NCBI RefSeq assembly: GCF_026222555.1 | Contig: NZ_CP098511.1 | Location: 3,329,501 to 3,393,500, forward strand | DNA from: Aquimarina sp. ERC-38 | GTDB taxonomy: Bacteria > Bacteroidota > Bacteroidia > Flavobacteriales > Flavobacteriaceae | DNA: 64,000 bases | Direction of reading: 5' to 3' | Shown: positions 35,607-43,791 of the stretch, one piece after another | Layout of the letters: each line of letters begins with the position of its first letter | Position numbering within the stretch: the first letter of the stretch is position 1 | Translations under genes and position numbers: made by a program | Notes under the pieces: generated by a model | Database searches by the model: none | What the model was told of the DNA's origin: nothing | What the model saw: only the letters and a program-made list of their open reading frames with translations

Positions 35607-35790
35607 ATTTAGGGAAAAAAGCGTCAGTTTGAGTGTTTTTTGTAATGAAATGAAAAAAAAATAGCCTGTCCTTGACTTGATCGAGGATATCGAAAATAGC
35701 TTTTTTGACTAAGATCCTTGTTCCCGATGGGCTTCTTCCTTCGGTCGAAGCACTTGAACCAATGGAAGTTATAATAATTATTACTTAACA
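35607..35790 (+). repeat. Family C dispersed repeat, copy C2
   Basis: The series GAAAAAAGCGTCAGTTTGAG, a GTAATGAAATGAA block, CCTGTCCTTGACTTGATCGAGG and the TCGGTCGAAG portion is the reverse complement, in order, of C1 at 8505-8732. Non-coding. It ends about 25 bp before family A copy A4, so the kdsB-acyltransferase gap of about 440 bp consists almost wholly of these two repeats. Confidence 0.6.
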
Positions 35791-35816
35791 TTAGCATTAT
35801 ATGTTCAAAAAACCAT

Positions 35817-36017
35817 TAGCGTCTGATTAATTAAATAAAAGTTTAAAAAGTACAGTAAAATAAGGTCATTTGATACTTTAAAGTATTTGAATAATACTTT
35901 TCTAAAAGTAATTTATTTTTTTAACGCGAATAATTTTATGATATTGGTTTTTCAATACTATAATGATTAGTCTTAATTCTAGGAACAAAAGCGATTTTAA
36001 ATCCTTACCGGACACTA
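35817..36017 (+). repeat. Family A inverted-repeat element, copy A4
   Basis: This 201-bp copy has a decayed left end (TAGCGTCTGATTAA) and a good right end (CCTTACCGGACACTA, to 36017). It shares 'cttttctaaaagtaat' and 'tcaatactataatgattagtctt' with A1 and lacks the G+C hairpin. Its right end directly abuts an ATG at 36018, the likely original start of the acyltransferase gene, so it may supply that gene's leader or promoter. Confidence 0.6.
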
Positions 36018-36072
36018 ATGAAAAAAACGAATTATCGTAAAAAAACTATATACATACATTTTTTATTCCCTT

Positions 36073-36594
36073 ATGGGATGGAAAATGGAAGGAGATTTTA
36101 GTAAGCATACTGTTAAAAAATGTGTGGTCATTGCCGTACCACATACTAGTTGGCATGATTTTTATATCGGATTACTTATTCGTAAAATTGACGGAGTACG
36201 CATTCATTTTGTTGGAAAAAAAGAATTATTCAAATGGCCCCTAGGTTGGTATTTGAAAAAAGTAGGAGGGATTTCAATTGATCGAACCCCTGGGCAAAAT
36301 AAAGTAGAAGCTATCGCTAAAGAATTTGAGAAAAGGGAGGAATTACGTATCACTATTGCCCCGGAAGGAACCCGTAAAAAAGTATCTGAATGGAAAACCG
36401 GATTTTACTACATTGCTAAAGCTGCAAACGTACCTATTATCATGGTAGCTTTTAATTTTGGAAAGAAGAAGGTAACCATCTCAAAACCCTTTTACCCAAC
36501 GGAAAATATAGAAGAAGATTTTAAATTTATGTATTCTTTTTTTAAAGCGGTCAAAGGAAAAGTACCGGAAAACAGTTTTGAACCTGATCTTTAG
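36073..36594 (+). CDS. PlsC-type lysophospholipid acyltransferase (N-terminus uncertain)
   Basis: The first workable ATG in frame gives 173 residues. The HX4D motif is VPHTSWHDFY (His and Asp catalytic), then FVGKKELFKWPLGWYLKK and the acceptor-site APEGTRKK (EGTR). This is a glycerolipid acyltransferase, probably for phosphatidic acid synthesis. The same frame is open back to 36022 and would encode KKRIIVKKLYTYIFYSL, a natural-looking hydrophobic N-terminus. An ATG at 36018 is off by one base, because the following A7 tract (36021-36027) is one A too long. The true gene probably starts at 36018. The 3' end overlaps the convergent gene by 4 bp. Confidence 0.75.
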   Translation: MGWKMEGDFSKHTVKKCVVIAVPHTSWHDFYIGLLIRKIDGVRIHFVGKKELFKWPLGWYLKKVGGISIDRTPGQNKVEAIAKEFEKREELRITIAPEGTRKKVSEWKTGFYYIAKAANVPIIMVAFNFGKKKVTISKPFYPTENIEEDFKFMYSFFKAVKGKVPENSFEPDL

Positions 36595-37100
36595 AACCTA
36601 TGGGTTTTACCTATTTTAGTGGTATCCGTATTTTTCACAGGTCTCGTTGCATTGCCACCACCAAACAATAGTTCCGTACTGGTAAAGGTAGACCCAAAAG
36701 TTAAAGCTGCCAACCGAACCTGAGAGATAGCATCTTCTACCTGCGCTGTACTTAATTCTTGAAGCGGGTGAATAAATACAGACCATAAAACATCCTGGCT
36801 GATCGCATATTTAACATCCAGCGCCGTATGAAAATTGGCGATAAGACTATCTCTTAACAAATTGTCACTTAAATCCTTAACGCTTGCGATAGGCGAAATT
36901 ATACGCATTCGATTATGAGCTTCGTTGGTAATACAAAACATAGGAACCTGCTCATAAATAAATTGCCAGTTGCCTGATTGTCCGTTTATAGAATCTGCCT
37001 TGCTGGTAATAATTTCTTCCATTTTTGAGTTCGTCATATTCTGTCCAAAAGCAGAACTAATAAAAAGAAGGAGTATGGTAAAAGATAAAAAAGTTCTCAT
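36591..37100 (-). CDS. Exported hypothetical protein
   Basis: A 169-residue protein with signal peptide ending SAFGQ (about residue 20). The mature part is helical and compact: MEEIITSKADSI, MRIISPIASVKDLSDNLLRDSL, ALDVKYAISQDVLWSVFIHPLQEL. The C-terminus is basic and threonine-rich. No family was recognised. It is convergent with the acyltransferase gene (4-bp overlap) and lies downstream of another exported protein gene, separated from it by a terminator. Confidence 0.5.
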   Translation of the reverse strand: MRTFLSFTILLLFISSAFGQNMTNSKMEEIITSKADSINGQSGNWQFIYEQVPMFCITNEAHNRMRIISPIASVKDLSDNLLRDSLIANFHTALDVKYAISQDVLWSVFIHPLQELSTAQVEDAISQVRLAALTFGSTFTSTELLFGGGNATRPVKNTDTTKIGKTHRF

Positions 37101-37142
37101 ACTAGTTTTTTATTTAAGTCGTAAATTAAAAGATAGGCTAAC

Positions 37143-37171
37143 AAAAAAAGCCTTCGTAATGAAAGCTTTTT
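37143..37171 (-). terminator. Terminator after the 37206-37718 lipoprotein gene
   Basis: AAAAAGC (37145) pairs with GCTTTTT (to 37171), with TTC/GAA inside. A T-rich tract follows on the minus strand, 35 bp beyond the stop. A stem with A and T runs on both sides may also act in the opposite direction. Confidence 0.6.
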
Positions 37172-37205
37172 AAAAATCTATTAAAAGCGGCTATGAAATT
37201 ATCTA

Positions 37206-37718
37206 TTATTTTCGATCTATAATTTCAAATTTACCAGAGTAACCTATTTCAATGCTTTCGCCATTTTCTAAAGTTAAATTACCTGAAATGGTATAGGTTT
37301 CACCTTGTCCTTCTACTTTAATATTACCAGTATCAGATTCTAAATCTTTATCTTTAAATTCAACAAAAGAAAGATGATAGAAAGAATCAATATTAGTTTT
37401 TGATAAATTCTCAAAAGTTCCGGTTCTAAACGTATCTCCATTTTCTAATGGTGCATATAGTTCGGTTATGAAATTTAAAGCTTCGTCTCCGGATTTACCA
37501 AATAGGTAAAAATCGTAATTATAATACCTGGTTCCATCTTCCTCCTGACCATCATTAATTCCATAGTCCTCAATAAAAACGGAGTCTATACTAAAAGTCC
37601 TACCTTCATAAATCATTTGATTTTTAAGGATAACTTCCGTACTATCATCATCGTCTTTTGAACAGGAGACAAAACCTAATGAAACACTAAAAAATAATAA
37701 TAGTAATACTTTTCTCAT
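37206..37718 (-). CDS. Lipoprotein of unknown function
   Basis: A 170-residue lipoprotein: signal with lipobox GFVSC (Cys about 19) followed by KDDDDS, the acidic context typical of Bacteroidetes surface-exposed lipoproteins. The remaining 140 residues are beta-rich (MIYEGRTFSIDSVFIEDYG, YYNYDFYLFGKSGDEALNF, GQGETYTISGNLTLENGES), suggesting a small beta-barrel or sandwich. No family assigned. It is monocistronic, with its own terminator and about 115 bp to yebC. Confidence 0.6.
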   Translation of the reverse strand: MRKVLLLLFFSVSLGFVSCSKDDDDSTEVILKNQMIYEGRTFSIDSVFIEDYGINDGQEEDGTRYYNYDFYLFGKSGDEALNFITELYAPLENGDTFRTGTFENLSKTNIDSFYHLSFVEFKDKDLESDTGNIKVEGQGETYTISGNLTLENGESIEIGYSGKFEIIDRK

Positions 37719-37833
37719 AATTTTTAATTTAAAATTTACGAGAGCAAATATATAATATTATTCTTGTTAAGTAAATATTAAATATAAAAATTAATCGTTA
37801 AAAAACCTTTTTTCACGATAAATTACTGAATTA

Positions 37834-38547
37834 CTAAGATTCTTCCATAGTATGATATACGTTTTGTACATCATCATCTTCTTCAATCTTTTCTAATAAT
37901 TTTTCTACATCTGCAACTTCTTCAGCGCTTAATTTTTTTGTAACCTGAGGAATTCTTTCAAATCCTGAAGATAGAATTTCGATACTTCGATTTTCCAGTT
38001 CTTTTTGAATGGTTCCAAAACTTTCAAAAGGTGCATAAATCAAAATACCATCATCATCCAGAAAAACTTCTTCCACACCAAAATCAATAAATTCCAGTTC
38101 CAGTTCTTCAGCATCCAGACCTTCGGCATTAATACGAAAGTTACAGGTATGATCAAACATAAATTCAACAGAACCGGAAGTACCCAAATTTCCATCGCAT
38201 TTATTGAAATAAGAACGTATATTGGCAACCGTACGATTGTTATTATCCGTAGCGGTTTCTACCAAAATGGCAATCCCGTGAGGAGCGTAACCTTCAAATA
38301 AGACTTCTTTATAATCACCCTGACTTTTATCTGACGCCCGTTTGATAGCCCTTTCGATATTATCTTTAGGCATATTAACGGACTTGGCATTTTGAATAAC
38401 CGCCCGTAACCTTGAATTAGAATCGGGGTCAGGTCCCCCTTCTTTTACCGCCATTACGATATCCTTACCAATCCTGGTAAAGGCTTTGGCCATCGCAGAC
38501 CATCGCTTCATTTTTCTTGCTTTTCTAAATTCAAAAGCTCTTCCCAT
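37834..38547 (-). CDS. YebC/PmpR-family DNA-binding protein
   Basis: A 237-residue YebC family protein: MGRAFEFRKARKMKRWSAMAKAFTRIGKDI start, then NMPKDNIERAIKRASDK and EVLFEGYAPHGIAILVETATDN. Three domains of the family are complete. Some members regulate transcription and others help ribosomes translate polyproline stretches, so the exact role is open. Most family members begin MAGHSKW; this subtype starts MGRAFEFRK, a known variant in Bacteroidota. Confidence 0.88.
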   Translation of the reverse strand: MGRAFEFRKARKMKRWSAMAKAFTRIGKDIVMAVKEGGPDPDSNSRLRAVIQNAKSVNMPKDNIERAIKRASDKSQGDYKEVLFEGYAPHGIAILVETATDNNNRTVANIRSYFNKCDGNLGTSGSVEFMFDHTCNFRINAEGLDAEELELEFIDFGVEEVFLDDDGILIYAPFESFGTIQKELENRSIEILSSGFERIPQVTKKLSAEEVADVEKLLEKIEEDDDVQNVYHTMEES

Positions 38548-38635
38548 TTGCTAAATTTTTGTCCGTATGGTTACAAACTTAAGTAGAAAGTGAATCATTC
38601 ACAACTAAAATTTTTGGTACAGTGATAGTAATCAA

Positions 38636-38914
38636 TTATACCGTATCAACGATGGTATTAATAGTATGAGCCAATTTAAAATCTTTTTCTGTTACCCCTC
38701 CTGCATCATGAGTGGAGAGACTAATGTCCAATTTATTGTACACATTTGCCCAATCCGGGTGGTGATTTTGTAGTTCAGCTTCAAAAGCAATCCGGGTCAT
38801 CACGGAGAAAGCATCTTTAAAATCTTCAAACTCAAAACTGGTTTGAATACTATTATGATGATATTCCCAACCTTCCAGATCGTTCAATCTTGCATTAATT
38901 TCGGTTTCCGTCAT
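38636..38914 (-). CDS. 4a-hydroxytetrahydrobiopterin dehydratase
   Basis: A 92-residue pterin-4a-carbinolamine dehydratase (PCD/DCoH/PhhB). The active-site signature is LQNHHPDW near residue 52, followed by YNKLDISLSTHDAGGVTEKDF. It recycles pterin cofactor for aromatic amino acid hydroxylases; no hydroxylase is in the window. Full length for the family. Downstream on the other side lies a repeat array with an IS element. Confidence 0.9.
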   Translation of the reverse strand: MTETEINARLNDLEGWEYHHNSIQTSFEFEDFKDAFSVMTRIAFEAELQNHHPDWANVYNKLDISLSTHDAGGVTEKDFKLAHTINTIVDTV

Positions 38915-38947
38915 TCTTTTTTATGAATTTTGGTTTTTCTTTTTTTA

Positions 38948-39050
38948 AGGCACTAGGCACTAGGCAAAAGGCACTAGGCAAAAGTTATTCGGTTATTTAG
39001 TTATTCGGTTATTTAGTTATTGTGTTTTTCAGTTACTCAATTATTTATAA
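38948..39050. repeat. 7/8-bp periodic simple-repeat array
   Basis: AGGCACT, AGGCACT, AGGCAAA, AGGCACT and AGGCAAA follow in 7-bp phase. Then TTATTCGG, TTATTTAG, TTATTCGG and TTATTTAG follow in 8-bp phase. The units vary but the phase is kept. A similar array is at 49915-50135. STRR-like; non-coding. Confidence 0.6.
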
Positions 39051-39061
39051 GATATAGCTTA

Positions 39062-39097
39062 GCACTTCATACTTAATACTCAATACCTAATACTTTA
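39062..39097. repeat. Left part of ACTYAAT heptad array interrupted by the IS3 element
   Basis: ACTTCAT, ACTTAAT, ACTCAAT and ACCTAAT in 7-bp phase run up to the TTA target of the insertion sequence; the array resumes at 40420. Confidence 0.6.
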
Positions 39098-39146
39098 TGT
39101 ACATCCCTGCTATAGGTTGACCACTTTTAAATAAAGTGATTAATAT

Positions 39147-39542
39147 ATGAGAGCAAATTTAAAGAGTATTCAGAAGAGAAGAAAATATTCTGAGGATTTT
39201 AAAAAACAATTGGTCAGTGACTTTGAATCGGGTAAGTTCAGTGTCCCACAATTGGAGCGGATACATAAGATATCCCGCTCAAATATCTACAAATGGATTT
39301 ATAAATATTCTACCTTTAACGAGCATGGATCAAGAGTTGTAGAGATGAAACACAGTAGTTCGGAGAAGTTAAAAGAATTAGAGAAAAAGGTTAAAGAGTT
39401 GGAAGCTGCCCTGGGGCGTAAACAAATCAAGATTGACTATCTGGAGAAGGTGGTGGAGATAGCCAAAGATGAACTTAACATCGATATTAAAAAAAACTTC
39501 AACACCCCACAATTAGGTGGTTCCAAAAGCATCAGCAAGTAA
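39147..39542 (+). CDS. IS3-family transposase OrfA
   Basis: A 131-residue DNA-binding part: N-terminal helix-turn-helix (RRKYSEDFKKQLVSDFESGK... SVPQLERIHKISRSNIYKWI) and a leucine-zipper coiled coil (about 70-115) for multimerisation. Near its 3' end the sequence A AAA AAC (39491-39497) is a classical -1 slippery heptamer. The -1 frame is open from 39491 into orfB and would give an OrfAB fusion transposase. The stop TAA overlaps the orfB ATG in TAATG. Confidence 0.88.
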   Translation: MRANLKSIQKRRKYSEDFKKQLVSDFESGKFSVPQLERIHKISRSNIYKWIYKYSTFNEHGSRVVEMKHSSSEKLKELEKKVKELEAALGRKQIKIDYLEKVVEIAKDELNIDIKKNFNTPQLGGSKSISK

Positions 39543-40384
39543 TGGGTTATTCATTAAATAAGCTATATAACGTTGTAGGTATTAGCAAACAAGCCGTACA
39601 CCAATACGCTAAGCGCCAAGAAGTCTTTGATCGGAAGATTGAGGGCTTAGTAGTAGAGGTAGATGAGTTGCGCAAAGACTTTCCGGGTTGTGGGGTAGAA
39701 AAGATGTACGATATACTACAACCTAATTTTATTGGTAGGGACAGGTTTGTAGAAACTATGATGTTATTGGGCTATAGGCTCAAGATCAAGAAGAACTATA
39801 AAAGGACGACTATTGCCGCTAAGGTGTATTACCCTAATTTAATTAAAGGGATGGAAGTAGCTGCACCGTCAGTAATTTGGCAAAGTGATATTACTTACAT
39901 TCTTATTTGTGGGAAGCATTATTATGCAGTCTTTATCATTGACGTTTATACAAAGAAAATTGTAGGTTACTGCCTATCGGACCATATGCGTGCTACGGCT
40001 AACCTAAAAGCTTTACAAATGGCACTAAAGGACCATAAACCACCAAAGGTACATCACTCCGATAGGGGCGGTCAATATATCTACAAAGCCTATATCAAGC
40101 TTTTAGAACAACATGACTGTAGGATCAGTATGGCACAATCTGCCCAAGATAACGCTTATGCAGAACGTATCAACAGGACTATCAAAAGGGATTATCTTGA
40201 CTACTGGGAGATTAAAACCTTTGATCAACTAAAGAAAAGAATGAAGCAAGCTGTCAACCATTACAACCATGTAAGGACACATAACAACATCGATAAGAAA
40301 ACGCCAGTCCAGTTTGAAGAAAACTTTCCTTCAATAAACAAAGATCAAAGGAAAACAATAACTATTTTTAACAATGAAATATAA
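39542..40384 (+). CDS. IS3-family transposase OrfB (DDE integrase)
   Basis: A 280-residue catalytic part. HTH_21-like region (about 40-100), then the rve integrase core with the DDE residues in WQSDITYIL, HHSDRGGQY and DNAYAERINRTIKRDY. It ends with the typical YNHVRTHNNIDKKTPVQFEE. It can be made alone from ATG 39542 (TAATG coupling) or as an OrfAB fusion by -1 frameshifting. Intact. Confidence 0.92.
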   Translation: MGYSLNKLYNVVGISKQAVHQYAKRQEVFDRKIEGLVVEVDELRKDFPGCGVEKMYDILQPNFIGRDRFVETMMLLGYRLKIKKNYKRTTIAAKVYYPNLIKGMEVAAPSVIWQSDITYILICGKHYYAVFIIDVYTKKIVGYCLSDHMRATANLKALQMALKDHKPPKVHHSDRGGQYIYKAYIKLLEQHDCRISMAQSAQDNAYAERINRTIKRDYLDYWEIKTFDQLKKRMKQAVNHYNHVRTHNNIDKKTPVQFEENFPSINKDQRKTITIFNNEI

Positions 40385-40419
40385 ACCTAAAAGCGGTCAA
40401 CACTATTTAGGGATGTACA

Positions 40420-40616
40420 TTACACCTAATGTTATACACTCAACACTTTGTACTTAATACTTTACACCTAATGTTATACACTCAACACTTCTTACCTGAT
40501 ACTTCATACTCAATACTCAATACTTCTTACTTAATACTTTACACTTAATACTTAGTACTTCATACTCAATACTCAATACTCAATACTAACCACTCAATAC
40601 TTTTCACTCAACAACT
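40420..40616. repeat. Right part of ACTYAAT heptad array
   Basis: About 23-27 units in strict 7-bp phase: ACTTAAT, ACTTTAC, ACTCAAC, ACTTCTT, ACTTCAT, ACTCAAT and variants, reaching the stop of the following lipoprotein gene. It continues the array at 39062-39097, so the insertion sequence split one array of about 230 bp. It resembles cyanobacterial STRR heptanucleotide repeats in form. Confidence 0.65.
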
Positions 40617-40617
40617 T

Positions 40618-41553
40618 CTACAAACCCAACTCTTCCCTCAAAACTTCATCCAAATTTGAATTTTTACCCCAATAAGCAGAACGAATTTGTTTTTTTAAAG
40701 TAGCTTTAGATGTCATTTCCTTTCCACGACTAATATAGGTTTCTTCCCAGCTAGTAATAGTATATGGAGAAGTATTGGTAAAAGTAATTTGTAGTTTCCT
40801 TTGAAGTTTAGGGTACTGAATGGTATACACATTAGTACTATCTTGTTTTTGTAAGCTTAATTCCGCTGGATGTGATTTTAAAGCAATATGTTTCATATTA
40901 GCATAAGCCAATCCCGGGATTACCGAATGAGAACCTATAGGTAGGCTTGTCGGATCAATTCTAATTTGTAACCAAAGTTCATTTTCTAAAATGGCTTTAT
41001 CTAGAGTAAAGTCTTGATCTTCTTCTCCTTCAAAATAGGAATGGGTAGTAATTTCGAATTTGGATCTATTATTTAATTGTGCATACATCTGACCGCACCA
41101 TTCTTGCATCGAACTTACCGTTTTTAACGCATGTTGGTGGTTACCAGTAGGATAAAAAGTACTTTCCATAATACTATACGGATAAATACCTGTATTAAAA
41201 TTTCGGGTCATATTTAATTTTAAAACTGGTATATTTGTAGGATTCTGACGATTGGCCTTCACCTGTTCCTCAGGTAAAAATTCCTCTGTAACATAAATAA
41301 GTACTGCGTTACCTTCCCGCATTTCTCCATATCGGGCTTGCTGCAAATCATAAGAGGTAATTTCAGCCGTACCGTTATACCAGTATTTTTTAAAAGCCTC
41401 GGATAAGGGTTTCGGATTATTTTCTACGGTTTCTTCCTGACTACTTCCGGATACTAGAGAAGCAGTTTGTTCCGCATTGGACTTTCCACTCTTACCACAA
41501 GTATAAAATAAAATACTACTTAACAACAAAATATGTAAATACTTTCTATTCAT
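40618..41553 (-). CDS. Lipoprotein of unknown function next to maf
   Basis: I start at ATG 41553 (MNRKYLHILLLSSILFYTCGKSG), which gives a lipobox LFYTC (Cys about 19) and 311 residues; the frame is open nine codons further. The mature protein is beta-rich (AVLIYVTEEFLPEEQVKAN, IMESTFYPTGNHQHALKTV, FEITTHSYFEGEEDQDF). Homologues in this position are sometimes labelled as Maf-related by neighbourhood only; I see no Maf motif. The stop lies next to the heptad array. Separated from maf by a family C fragment. Confidence 0.6.
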   Translation of the reverse strand: MNRKYLHILLLSSILFYTCGKSGKSNAEQTASLVSGSSQEETVENNPKPLSEAFKKYWYNGTAEITSYDLQQARYGEMREGNAVLIYVTEEFLPEEQVKANRQNPTNIPVLKLNMTRNFNTGIYPYSIMESTFYPTGNHQHALKTVSSMQEWCGQMYAQLNNRSKFEITTHSYFEGEEDQDFTLDKAILENELWLQIRIDPTSLPIGSHSVIPGLAYANMKHIALKSHPAELSLQKQDSTNVYTIQYPKLQRKLQITFTNTSPYTITSWEETYISRGKEMTSKATLKKQIRSAYWGKNSNLDEVLREELGL

Positions 41554-41584
41554 TTTGATTTTTTTTAATCTCTGATGCATCTTA

Positions 41585-41665
41585 ATAAAAAAGCGTCAAT
41601 TCAAGTGTTTTTTCGTAATGAAATAAAGAAAAAATAGTCTGTCCTTAACTTAATAAAGGATTTCA
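41585..41665 (+). repeat. Family C repeat fragment, copy C3
   Basis: AAAAAAGCGTCAATTCAAGTG, a GTAATGAAATAAAG block and TCTGTCCTTAACTTAATAAAGG follow the family C order, then similarity ends. Located in the 150-bp gap between the lipoprotein gene and maf. Confidence 0.5.
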
Positions 41666-41729
41666 AGCCCTTCAATTCGATTCAGAATTACATAGCTTTT
41701 TTGAATAATTTCAAATTACAACAAAGCCC

Positions 41730-42314
41730 TTATTTAACCATATCTATTAACGTTTTATAAAGAAGTTGTACGGGTAACCCCATCACATTGTAAAAATTAC
41801 CTTCAATCTTGGTAATGGCTATCAATCCCAGCCATTCCTGTATTCCATAAGCGCCTGCTTTATCCAGAGGTTGGTAGTTAGTAATATAATAGTCTATTTC
41901 CTTTTCCGACAATTCCTTAAAAAACACCTTAGTTACCTGATTGATAAGTTTTTCTCTCTTTCCTACCCGGATGCATACGGATGATACTACTTCATGTGCA
42001 TTTCCTGAAAAAGACCGAAGCATGTTTTTAGCTTCGTCCATATCTTTTGGTTTACCTACGGCATTATCCTGATGCCAGACAATAGTATCACTGGTGATTA
42101 AAATCTCATTTTTTTGTAAGTTATCAAAAGCATCCGCTTTTAAAAGAGCTAAGAAATCCGTAATTTCTTCTTTCTTTAAATGTTCAGGATATATTTCTTC
42201 TACATTGGGAACCGCTACTTTAAAACTAAGGTTAAGATCTTTAAAAAACTGTTGACGTCTGGGAGAACCGGAAGCTAAAATGATTTGATATTCTTGTAAT
42301 AATTCGGTGAGCAT
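41730..42314 (-). CDS. maf: Maf-family nucleotide pyrophosphatase
   Basis: A 194-residue Maf/YhdE-type pyrophosphatase that hydrolyses non-canonical or pyrimidine NTPs. The start is ILASGSPRRQQFFKDLNL, then SDTIVWHQDNAVGKPKDMDEA and FKELSEKEIDYYITNYQPLDKAGAYGIQEW with the conserved Asp-Lys-Ala-Gly. It lies 3 bp after the UbiA-like gene in a minus-strand operon with rlmH. Length and motifs are normal. Symbol by family. Confidence 0.88.
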   Translation of the reverse strand: MLTELLQEYQIILASGSPRRQQFFKDLNLSFKVAVPNVEEIYPEHLKKEEITDFLALLKADAFDNLQKNEILITSDTIVWHQDNAVGKPKDMDEAKNMLRSFSGNAHEVVSSVCIRVGKREKLINQVTKVFFKELSEKEIDYYITNYQPLDKAGAYGIQEWLGLIAITKIEGNFYNVMGLPVQLLYKTLIDMVK

Positions 42315-42317
42315 AGG

Positions 42318-43214
42318 TTATATAATAATATAAGGATAGGTTACAAAAGAAAGGGCAATCAGTAAAAATACGAGCTTAAGTAATAGAATACTTCGAGAAA
42401 TCGCTTTACTATGAGTCTTATTGAACAATGTAATTGCTGCGATTAATAAAGGAGCAATCCATAATAGTAATGTGACCGCTACCACTTTGGTTTTAGAAAA
42501 GAAATAGGTGTATAGGTAGTAAAAAATCAATCCCATAGGAATAAATAATAAAATTCCACATAACCGGGTTGCTTTGGTAATACCAAATTTTGTAGCTACG
42601 GTAGTGATTCCACTTTTAAGATCAGACTCCGCATGTTGGCAATCTGAAATTAATTCGTAGATAAGCGTAAGTATAAATAACAACACTGCATAATCGGATA
42701 AAATAGAAAAAATGGTTTGTTGCGAAGTTTGATTCTGCATCGTAATGGCAGGAAGCAAATCAAAAATCCCTGGTACTAGAACAACCATGGCAACAAAAAA
42801 AGCAATGACTACATTTTTGATAAGAAATAATTCTTTAAGATAGGTAGCATGAAGGTAGCATAGTGCAGAGATGATTATAAAAATAGTAACAAAAATAGGC
42901 CGTGCTATCACATTTGATAAATAGAAACCAATTCCTACACCTGTTATGGTAGCCAGTAAGAAGAAGTTAAATAAAATATTTTCTTTTTTATCAGTAATTT
43001 GTTTTTGATATCGATTACTGTACAACCAAATGATGATTTGCCCGGCCACTGTGGTACAGAAAGTAGCAAAAACTAATAGTGCTACCCCAAAATCATTAAG
43101 AGCAACATCAATTTGTAACGGACGTAAAAAACCGTACGCTACACATAATTGAAGCAATATTACCCAAACGAGTATGTCAATTTTAAGGGAAGCTAACAAG
43201 TTTTTCATAGGCAT
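42318..43214 (-). CDS. UbiA-like prenyltransferase homologue without first Asp-rich motif
   Basis: A 298-residue membrane protein with about 8 transmembrane helices, resembling flavobacterial UbiA/geranylgeranylglycerol-phosphate transferases. The second motif region is present (LIYELISDCQHAESDLKSGITTVATKFG). The first motif, usually NDxxDxxxD, is replaced by IIIWLYSNRYQKQ, so the Mg-prenyl diphosphate ligands are missing. The other helices and loops still follow the family (YLSNV, VLVPGIFDLLPAIT). It may be inactive or recruited to another function. It lies between rlmH and maf with gaps of 5 and 3 bp. Confidence 0.7.
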   Translation of the reverse strand: MPMKNLLASLKIDILVWVILLQLCVAYGFLRPLQIDVALNDFGVALLVFATFCTTVAGQIIIWLYSNRYQKQITDKKENILFNFFLLATITGVGIGFYLSNVIARPIFVTIFIIISALCYLHATYLKELFLIKNVVIAFFVAMVVLVPGIFDLLPAITMQNQTSQQTIFSILSDYAVLLFILTLIYELISDCQHAESDLKSGITTVATKFGITKATRLCGILLFIPMGLIFYYLYTYFFSKTKVVAVTLLLWIAPLLIAAITLFNKTHSKAISRSILLLKLVFLLIALSFVTYPYIII

Positions 43215-43219
43215 AAAGA

Positions 43220-43693
43220 TTATTGGTGGTGGTATGGTTCGTTCTTTAAAATAGTAAAACCACGATATAATTGTTCGGTAAAAAATAAGCGAATCATCTG
43301 ATGAGAAAAAGTCATTTTAGACAAGGCCATTTTACCTTGCGCTCGTTGATACACCGCTTCATCAAAACCATAGGGACCACCAATTATAAAAACAAGAGTT
43401 TTAATACCGGTATTCATCCATTTTTGCAATTGTGTTGAGAATTGAACAGAAGTAAATTCTTTTCCGTTTTCGTCCAAAACTACTACATAGTCCGTAGACG
43501 TGATTTTACTTAGAAGTAATATACCTTCTTTCTTTTTCTGCTGTAGTTCCGTTAGGTTTTTAGCATTTTTAATGTCCGGAAGTAATTCCGTTTTAAAATT
43601 TACGTAGTGTTGTAGACGCTTGTGGTAGTCATTAGTAAGCTGTTGTAGCGTGGATTTATCCGTTTTACCAATAGCTAAAAGTTTGATTTTCAT
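43220..43693 (-). CDS. rlmH: 23S rRNA (pseudouridine(1915)-N3)-methyltransferase RlmH
   Basis: A 157-residue SPOUT enzyme methylating Psi1915 in the 23S rRNA. The sequence MKIKLLAIGKTDKS..., the cofactor loop TLVFIIGGPYGFDEAVYQRA and LSKMTFSHQMIRLFFTEQLYRGFTIL are diagnostic. The C-terminal Y-H-x at the end (NEPYHHQ) is typical. First gene of the rlmH-UbiA-maf operon, divergent from nadC. Confidence 0.95.
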   Translation of the reverse strand: MKIKLLAIGKTDKSTLQQLTNDYHKRLQHYVNFKTELLPDIKNAKNLTELQQKKKEGILLLSKITSTDYVVVLDENGKEFTSVQFSTQLQKWMNTGIKTLVFIIGGPYGFDEAVYQRAQGKMALSKMTFSHQMIRLFFTEQLYRGFTILKNEPYHHQ

Positions 43694-43791
43694 AGGTTAT
43701 TCCGGATAACTATTTTAAATTCATGTTGGTTTTAATGTAACGTCAGAAATTTCTACGCTTTTTGCTACTTTTACAAAAATAACTTTTACAT

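Larger units (their letters stand above)
39098..40419 (+). mobile_element. IS3-family insertion sequence, complete
   Basis: A 1322-bp element with matching terminal inverted repeats of about 31 bp. Both begin TGTACATCCCT, then 8 variable bases, then TTGACC and CTTTTA. It is flanked by a 3-bp direct repeat TTA (39095-39097 and 40420-40422). It carries two overlapping frames, orfA and orfB, with a predicted -1 frameshift site. It inserted into a degenerate 7-bp tandem array, whose remains lie on both sides. No disabling mutation was seen, so it may be active. Confidence 0.9.

Noticed and set aside
40420..40616. Possible CRISPR array
   Set aside because: Units are 7 bp without unique spacers and no cas gene is near; it is a simple-repeat array.
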